Source: Halobacteriales archaeon QH_10_65_19 | Lineage (GTDB): Archaea; Halobacteriota; Halobacteria; Halobacteriales; Haloarculaceae | NCBI GenBank assembly: GCA_003022085.1 | Contig: PXQK01000158.1 | Coordinates: forward strand, 1-12,485 | Length of the DNA: 12,485 nucleotides | Reading direction: 5' to 3' | Shown here: in pieces, positions 8,743-12,485 of the stretch | How the letters are laid out: each line of letters starts with the position of its first letter | Position numbering within the stretch: the stretch's first letter is position 1 | The notes under the pieces: model-generated | What the model was told of the DNA's origin: nothing | Database searches by the model: none | The model's input: only the letters and a program-made list of their open reading frames with translations | Made by a program: the position numbers and the translations under genes

Positions 8743-8750
8743 ACATAAAA
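8743..8750 (-). promoter_or_regulatory. TATA box of the secreted LolA-like gene
   Basis: On the minus strand this reads TTTTATGT, centred 27.5 bases before ATG 8719, the spacing of a leaderless haloarchaeal transcript. Confidence 0.65.
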
Positions 8751-8756
8751 GGTTAT

Positions 8757-8797
8757 GATCGACCGACATGACGCACGGCACCTGCCGACGGTCGATC
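8757..8797. repeat. Inverted repeat between rdgB and the secreted protein gene
   Basis: GATCGACCG (8757-8765) and CGGTCGATC (8789-8797) are perfect 9-base arms around a 23-base loop that contains a smaller hairpin, GGCA-CC-TGCC (8777-8786). It begins 17 bases past the rdgB stop and ends 6 bases upstream of the next TATA box. It could mark the 3' end of the rdgB transcript or be a regulator site. Confidence 0.5.
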
Positions 8798-8814
8798 CCG
8801 GTATCGGAGAGCTG

Positions 8815-9468
8815 TCAGTCGGCGTGGCGTCCAGCAAACCACTCGGCAAACTTCGCCAGCGCACGGCCGCGGTGGGAGATCGCGTTCTTCTCGGCAGTGC
8901 TCATCTCCGCGAACGTCTCCCCGTCGTACTCGAAGATCGGGTCGTAACCGAACCCGCCGTCCCCACGCGGGGCGACGATCCGCCCGGGGACGATCCCCTC
9001 GAAGAGACGGACCGACAGCGTCTCGTCGTCGGCGACCTGCTCGTCTGTGGTCGCGCTCGCACGCTCCGCTGCGTCGATGTCGTCTCCGCGACGGTCGGTG
9101 TCGACCGGTTCCGGCGTCGCCTCGAACGGTTCGCCGTCGCAGTAGGCGATCACGCCCCTGAACGACGCGCTCCGGTCGTCCTCCTCGGCGACGAGTTCCC
9201 AGACGCGCTCGATCCCGAGCGTCTCTTCGACGTACGAGGAGTACGGGCCGGGGAACCCAGACAGGGCGTCGACCGTAAGCCCGGAGTCGTCGACGATGAC
9301 CGGATCACCGACGTGGCGGTACGCCGCACGTGCGCCGTGAGCGGCCACCGTCGCGAGGTCGTCGGCCTGCCGCTCGGGGTAGTCGAAGGCGAACTGTTCG
9401 ACCTGGTCGTCGAGATACTCCCGCGCCTCGTCGACCTTCCCGTCGTTCGTGGTGACGAACCAGACCAT
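8815..9468 (-). CDS. rdgB: Non-canonical purine NTP pyrophosphatase (RdgB/HAM1/ITPase family)
   Basis: This enzyme hydrolyses ITP, dITP and XTP to the monophosphate and PPi, clearing deaminated purines from the nucleotide pool in the cytoplasm. Family motifs appear in order: VTTNDGK (5-11), DDSGLTVDAL (60-69), GFPGPYS (71-77), SFRGVIAYC (102-110), GDGGFGYDPIF (169-179) and AEKNAISHRGRAL (192-204). The length is 217 residues against the usual 185-200. The excess is an acidic insert at residues about 113-152, between the GE and VRLFEG segments. ATG 9468 is chosen over upstream in-frame starts because the family begins here and a TATA box lies 26.5 bases upstream. It is probably monocistronic. 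Confidence 0.93.
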   Translation of the reverse strand: MVWFVTTNDGKVDEAREYLDDQVEQFAFDYPERQADDLATVAAHGARAAYRHVGDPVIVDDSGLTVDALSGFPGPYSSYVEETLGIERVWELVAEEDDRSASFRGVIAYCDGEPFEATPEPVDTDRRGDDIDAAERASATTDEQVADDETLSVRLFEGIVPGRIVAPRGDGGFGYDPIFEYDGETFAEMSTAEKNAISHRGRALAKFAEWFAGRHAD

Positions 9469-9490
9469 GCCGGTGCTGGGTGTGGCCCGA

Positions 9491-9498
9491 GAAAATAC
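9491..9498 (-). promoter_or_regulatory. TATA box of rdgB
   Basis: GTATTTTC on the minus strand, centred 26.5 bases before ATG 9468. This implies a leaderless transcript and decides the rdgB start. Confidence 0.6.
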
Positions 9499-9594
9499 CC
9501 ATCGGTTCGCCACAGACGACACTCCGGAGTTGGAAGAGAGCCCTCGAAAACACCCTCACCCGTCCGTTTTAGGCGGCCCGGGTCGCCGGATCGG

Positions 9595-10425
9595 TCAGCC
9601 ACCGTCCAGCCCCGCGAGCAGTTCCTCGACGTGTCGTTTTCCCAGCGCGATCGTGTCGTAGTCCTCGGTCCCGACCTCGAGGGTCCCGGTGCCCGACCAG
9701 CCGACCTCCGCCAGCGCCGCGAGCGTCGGTCCGAACTCGATGTGGCCCATCCCGACGGGCAGGTGTTCGTCGCCGCTCCGTGTGTCGACGAGGTGGAGGT
9801 GGTCGATCCGGGCCGCGTGTTCGCGGCAGAACGCCGCCATCTCGGCCTCGGAGAGGCCCGCCAGCATCGCGTGGCTGGTGTCGAACGTCATCGACGCCGA
9901 CGGGTACCGCTCCAGCAGCGCGGGGAACGCGGTCGCGTCGTAGTACGAGGAGACGATGTTCTCGAGACACGGCGTGAGTCCGCGGTCCCGGGCCGCCGGC
10001 ACCAGGTCGTCGAGGGCCGCGTGGACGAACTCGCGGCAGTCTGACTCGCTCCATCCGAGGTCCCACGCGCCCGAGGACGGGTGGAACACGACGGTCTCGG
10101 CCCCGAGGTCCGCTGCCAGGTCCATCCCCGCCTCAAGTTCGCGGACGATACCCTCACGGACCGGTGTGAACGGGGAGCCAGGATCGATCGCAAAGGGGAG
10201 ATGGACAGCGATACCGACGCCGGTGTTGTCGAGTGTCCCGCGCATCGCACCCTCCCGACCGGCGATCTCCTCCCGGGCGTAGGGTCCGTCGAGCAGCAGC
10301 TCGACAAAGTCGAACCCCTCCGCGTCGGCCCACCGGACTGCCTCCGCGAACGGCATCCCGAGGCCGAGCGTGAACCCGAGGTCGAGGTCGATCCCGCTGC
10401 CGGAGGTGGCGTCGCTCGCTCTCAT
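9595..10425 (-). CDS. AP endonuclease 2-fold TIM-barrel protein (sugar isomerase/epimerase-like)
   Basis: A 276-residue member of the xylose isomerase-like TIM-barrel superfamily, which includes endonuclease IV and sugar or inositol epimerases. Metal-ligand type residues fall at the ends of successive strands: His75 (VHLPF), His115 (FHPSS), Glu155 (CLEN), Asp182 and His185 (FDTSH), His209/His211 (DHLHLVDT), His228 (GHIEFG) and Glu250 (TLEVG). The DxxH and HLHLVDT motifs favour a sugar or hydroxypyruvate isomerase-like metalloenzyme, since endonuclease IV has a different DNA-binding set, but the substrate cannot be told. ATG 10425 has a TATA-like box 27.5 bases upstream. The start may include about 12 residues of poorly conserved sequence before LDLGFTLG. 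The gene lies on its own between two genes with separate promoters. Confidence 0.8.
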   Translation of the reverse strand: MRASDATSGSGIDLDLGFTLGLGMPFAEAVRWADAEGFDFVELLLDGPYAREEIAGREGAMRGTLDNTGVGIAVHLPFAIDPGSPFTPVREGIVRELEAGMDLAADLGAETVVFHPSSGAWDLGWSESDCREFVHAALDDLVPAARDRGLTPCLENIVSSYYDATAFPALLERYPSASMTFDTSHAMLAGLSEAEMAAFCREHAARIDHLHLVDTRSGDEHLPVGMGHIEFGPTLAALAEVGWSGTGTLEVGTEDYDTIALGKRHVEELLAGLDGG

Positions 10426-10448
10426 GGACTGACGACCACTGCGCCGGC

Positions 10449-10456
10449 GGTAAAAG
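10449..10456 (-). promoter_or_regulatory. TATA box of the TIM-barrel gene
   Basis: CTTTTACC on the minus strand, centred 27.5 bases before ATG 10425. Confidence 0.6.
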
Positions 10457-10471
10457 TGGTTGTGGTTTAGC

Positions 10472-10490
10472 GCAGCAAGCGAAGCGCTGC
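10472..10490 (-). terminator. Hairpin downstream of the small conserved gene
   Basis: GCAGC (10472-10476) pairs with GCTGC (10486-10490) around a 9-base loop, 29 bases past the stop at 10519. There is no T-run, so a terminator role is uncertain. Confidence 0.25.
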
Positions 10491-10518
10491 TTTCAGGGCC
10501 ACGTCACAGCAATCCGTA

Positions 10519-11019
10519 TCAGAGCGGCGTTCCGCCCTCTCCGGACTGGCTCGCGTCGGCGAGCAGCGACGAGATCGGCGGCTCGTAGTCGTAGCCGGGG
10601 ACGATACCCTCGACGTAGGTTCCCTCCACGTACTCGGCGAACGTTTTCGCGATCTCGACGGCCCGCGTCGGGTTGCCCCAGGTGAAGATGTACTCGATCC
10701 GGAGTTCCTCGCCGACCGCTTCGACGCCGAAGCCGTCGAGGTCGACACGGGACCGCGTCGCCTTCGGCGCTTCCTCCAGCCGACGGGTCAGTGTCTCCTG
10801 CCAGCTCTCGGCCAGTACTTCGCCGATATCTTCTTCGGTTGCGGCGTCGAGCGTGGGGACGCACACGGTGACTGTGTATCTGGCTTTCGCTCCCTCCGTG
10901 ACTGCCTCTACTGTCGGATCGAAGACGGTCGTGGTGAGGAGGTACCCGCTGTCTGCGGCCTCGAACGCCTCGTGTGCCTCGAACGCCGACGATACGCTCT
11001 CCGGGGTGTCGCTGCTCAT
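10519..11019 (-). CDS. Conserved haloarchaeal protein, DUF5813-like
   Basis: A 166-residue acidic cytoplasmic-looking protein without signal peptide or membrane segments. The layout is one compact alpha/beta domain: an N-terminal helix (SVSSAFEAHEAFE), paired strands (YLLTTTVFDPTVEAV and ARYTVTVCVPTL), a helix (IGEVLAESWQETLTRRLEEA), strands ending IEYIFTWGN, then VEIAKTFAEYVEGTYVEGIV and GYDYEPPISSLL. From memory this matches the haloarchaeal family named DUF5813; I could not verify that here. Function is unknown. ATG 11019 is chosen because a TATA-like box lies 27.5 bases upstream and because the upstream extension of the frame is Arg- and Ser-rich and not acidic. Confidence 0.75.
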   Translation of the reverse strand: MSSDTPESVSSAFEAHEAFEAADSGYLLTTTVFDPTVEAVTEGAKARYTVTVCVPTLDAATEEDIGEVLAESWQETLTRRLEEAPKATRSRVDLDGFGVEAVGEELRIEYIFTWGNPTRAVEIAKTFAEYVEGTYVEGIVPGYDYEPPISSLLADASQSGEGGTPL

Positions 11020-11042
11020 TACCTGTGGCCTTCGTCTCGGAC

Positions 11043-11050
11043 GACAAAAG
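11043..11050 (-). promoter_or_regulatory. TATA box of the DUF5813-like gene
   Basis: CTTTTGTC on the minus strand, centred 27.5 bases before ATG 11019. Confidence 0.5.
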
Positions 11051-11212
11051 CGCCGTGCTCTGCTCTCACGTCCATTCGTCACAGACGACCGTATCAGAGA
11101 AAAAATGGAGGATTCCGAAGAGGAAACCCCCGGCTGCAACACGGCTGGGTACCTTCTATCAGTTCCTTACAAACTTCTCCGAAGTACTAACTGCGGTCAA
11201 CCCGGTAAACAG

Positions 11213-11230
11213 TCACAATGATCACTGTGA
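11213..11230. promoter_or_regulatory. 18-base palindrome at the start of the DCC gene
   Basis: TCACAATGATCACTGTGA is a palindrome with a single mismatched pair, centred on TGATCA. It overlaps the only nearby ATG (11218), which is out of frame with the DCC homology, and ends where the DCC frame opens. Its length and symmetry suit a dimeric regulator site, though palindromic base composition at a lost start could also be chance. Confidence 0.45.
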
Positions 11231-11790
11231 GCAACGCTGAGCGACACCGATAAACCCGATCGGTCCCAAGAACAGATAGGGACGGACGCACCCGATGGCC
11301 ACCCGGTCGTCCTCTTCGACGGCGTCTGCAACCTCTGTACGACCACAGTGCAGTTTCTCATCCGCCGGGACCCCGAGGGGCTGTTCCGCTTTGCGCCCCT
11401 CCAGTCCGACGTGGCCCAGGAGCTACTGGCAGAGCGCGGACTGGCGACGTGGCCCAGGAGCTACTGGCAGAGCGCGGACTGGCGGACCACGACCTGGACT
11501 CGATCGTGCTGATCGAGGGCAACGAGACGTACGTCAACTCCGACGCCGCGATCCGGATCGGGGTGCTGCTCGGCGGCGTCTACCGCCTACTCGGGCCCAC
11601 GAAGTACCTCCCCCGGCTGCTCCGGGACGCCGTCTATAATTTCGTGGCCAGGTACCGCTACCGCGTGTTCGGCAAGCACGACCGGTGTATGATGTCCACC
11701 GAGGAGAACAGGAGCCGCTTTCTTGCCGGCGGTCCCGACGGGGGCCCGGCGGGCGAGGACGGCACGACGGCGGCTGTCGAGAGCGACTGA
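11231..11790 (+). pseudogene. DCC-family thiol-disulfide oxidoreductase, frameshifted by a 38-base duplication
   Basis: The first part (frame from 11231) reads HPVVLFDGVCNLCTTTVQFL, with the DCC family redox motif C-N-L-C at 11327-11338, and continues to ERGL. A 38-base tandem duplication (11407-11482) then shifts the frame, and the first frame ends at TGA 11510-11512. The rest of the family sequence continues in another frame from the second copy: VAQELLAERGLADHDLDSIV, then VNSDAAIRIGVLLGG and YRYRVFGKHDRCMMSTEENR, ending at 11790. Removing one copy restores a complete domain. The first frame also lacks ATG, GTG or TTG between TGA 11228 and HPVV; ATG 11218 and GTG 11227 lie in another frame that stops at 11251-11253. 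In intact form DCC proteins are small thioredoxin-like proteins with a presumed redox role. The gene may be dead, phase-variable, or misassembled. Confidence 0.85.
11407..11484 (+). repeat. 38-base perfect tandem duplication
   Basis: The unit at 11407-11444 is repeated exactly at 11445-11482, and identity extends two further bases. Since 38 is not a multiple of three, the duplication changes the reading frame of the DCC gene. Confidence 0.95.
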
Positions 11791-11815
11791 TATTTCGGGT
11801 GCGCGCGTGGGGAAC

Positions 11816-11876
11816 GGAGGAGATTGACCATCCGCCAGTGAGGCCGGAGGGATTAACCACCCGCCAGCCCGAGGCC
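11816..11876 (+). repeat. Imperfect tandem repeat covering the dphB promoter
   Basis: Two units of about 30 bases, 11816-11845 and 11846-11876, share GGAGG, GATT-ACC, CCGCCAG and GAGGCC blocks. The second carries the likely TATA box GATTAACC (11851-11858); the first has GATTGACC at the same place (11822-11829). Confidence 0.6.
11851..11858 (+). promoter_or_regulatory. TATA-like box of dphB
   Basis: GATTAACC is centred 26.5 bases before ATG 11881, matching the leaderless spacing seen for four other genes in this window. Confidence 0.5.
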
Positions 11877-11880
11877 CGGT

Positions 11881-12485
11881 ATGCTCTCGTTCATCGGGCT
11901 GGGGCTGTACGACGAGCGCTCGATTACCCTCAGGGGACGGGACGCGCTGGGCTCCGCCGACGCTGCCTTCGCGGAGTGGTACACGAGCCGCCTGTCGGGG
12001 ACGAACATCGAGCGCCTGGAAGCACTCCACGGGATCGAGATCGAGGTCCGGGACCGCGCGGGCGTCGAGCAATACCCGGGGTCGATCTTCGACGCCGCCG
12101 CGGACGGTCACGCCGCATTCCTGGCCGCCGGCGACACGATGATATCGACGACCCACGTCGATCTGCGCCTGCGCGCCCACGACCGCGGGATCGACACCCG
12201 CGTGATCCACGGCACGACTGCCCAGACCGCCGCGAGTTCGCTCACCGGCCTCCAGAACTACCGCTTTGGCAAGGCCACCACCCTGCCGTTTCCCGAGACC
12301 CACGGCGGCGTCCCCGGCAGCGTGATCGAAACGATCGAATCGAACCGCGAGAGCGACCTCCACACGCTCGTGTACCTCGACATCGACGGCGAAAACGAGC
12401 GGTTCCTGACCGGCGACCGCGCTGCCGACCTGCTCGGCGACCCGCTTGGCGACCCGCTCGGCGTCGTGGTCGCACAGGCCGGCAG
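11881..12485 (+). CDS. dphB: Diphthine synthase (diphthamide biosynthesis methyltransferase), 3' end cut by window
   Basis: DphB uses S-adenosylmethionine to methylate the modified histidine of elongation factor 2, a step of diphthamide biosynthesis in the cytoplasm. The first 201 residues of a protein usually about 255-265 long are present. Diagnostic parts are the N-terminus MLSFIGLGLYDERSITLRG, FAEWYTSRL (30-38), the SAM-binding GDTMISTTHVDLRLRA (84-99), and SSLTGLQNYRFGKATTLPFP (119-138). Residues 186-193 are GDPLGDPL, encoded by two 12-base tandem units (12436-12459). The gene begins 90 bases after the broken DCC gene. ATG 11881 agrees with the family start and with the upstream TATA-like box. 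Confidence 0.93.
   Translation, partial: MLSFIGLGLYDERSITLRGRDALGSADAAFAEWYTSRLSGTNIERLEALHGIEIEVRDRAGVEQYPGSIFDAAADGHAAFLAAGDTMISTTHVDLRLRAHDRGIDTRVIHGTTAQTAASSLTGLQNYRFGKATTLPFPETHGGVPGSVIETIESNRESDLHTLVYLDIDGENERFLTGDRAADLLGDPLGDPLGVVVAQAG

Larger units (their letters stand above)
11020..11230. other. Divergent intergenic region between the DUF5813-like gene and the DCC gene
   Basis: It contains the minus-strand TATA box at 11043-11050, an A-rich stretch at 11100-11105, weak plus-strand boxes such as TACTAACT (11185-11192), and the palindrome at 11213-11230. A 38-codon frame at 11105-11221 exists but has no promoter or composition support. Confidence 0.5.

Noticed and set aside
8755..10044. 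A 429-codon open frame on the plus strand
   Set aside because: It runs antisense through rdgB and the TIM-barrel gene, both supported by family motifs and promoters. Its sequence is rich in Arg and Val without domain features.
11105..11221. Small plus-strand frame of 38 codons after an A-rich run
   Set aside because: No TATA box at the right distance, no ribosome site, mixed composition, and no recognisable features. I could not support it as a gene.
11587..12363. A 258-codon open frame on the minus strand
   Set aside because: It spans the DCC and dphB genes in antisense. dphB is certain, and the frame has no promoter or domain.
12436..12459. Two 12-base in-frame units (GDPL-GDPL) in dphB as a notable element
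   Set aside because: Only two short copies at a surface-loop position. This is ordinary slippage and too little to report as a separate finding.

Overview
The window reads as chromosomal DNA of a halophilic archaeon (class Halobacteria). The supports are high G+C, acidic predicted proteins rich in Asp and Glu, TATA-type boxes 26-28 bases ahead of start codons with no leader, and several families typical of haloarchaea. These families include a fused biotin carboxylase/biotin carrier protein, a long-form carboxyltransferase beta subunit, an archaeal diphthine synthase and an ArsR-like regulator with a hydrophobic tail. No tRNA, rRNA, CRISPR array or transposase was seen.

Left part (about 150-5817, + strand): a four-gene acyl-CoA catabolic cluster. 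It holds a crotonase-fold protein, an acyl-CoA dehydrogenase, a biotin carboxylase-BCCP fusion and a carboxyltransferase. The last three genes are nearly abutting (1 and 4 bases between them). The gene set matches bacterial leucine (liu) or acyclic-isoprenoid (atu) routes, in which a dehydrogenase makes an enoyl-CoA, a biotin carboxylase system carboxylates it and a crotonase acts next. The dehydrogenase carries its putative catalytic Glu where isovaleryl-CoA dehydrogenase does. However, the crotonase lacks both hydratase glutamates, so a simple liu assignment does not fit fully. It also has no ordinary start codon near its expected N-terminus. Two genes of the operon carry short in-frame extra segments that are palindromic and share a 16-base core.

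Middle (5818-7339): a short winged-helix regulator (+) lies behind two palindromes with the same half-sites, spaced 63 bases apart. It is convergent with a multipass membrane protein gene (-).

Right middle (7493-11019, - strand): four genes, for a secreted LolA-like protein, an RdgB/HAM1 nucleotide pyrophosphatase, an AP-endonuclease-2-fold TIM barrel and a small haloarchaeal conserved protein. Each has its own TATA-like box about 27 bases before its ATG, so each is probably transcribed alone and leaderless.

Right end (11020-12485): a divergent intergenic region leads to a DCC-family thiol-disulfide oxidoreductase gene (+). This gene is frameshifted by a 38-base tandem duplication and also lacks a normal start. 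It is followed by the 5' three quarters of diphthine synthase (dphB), which runs off the window and is preceded by an imperfect duplication of its own promoter.
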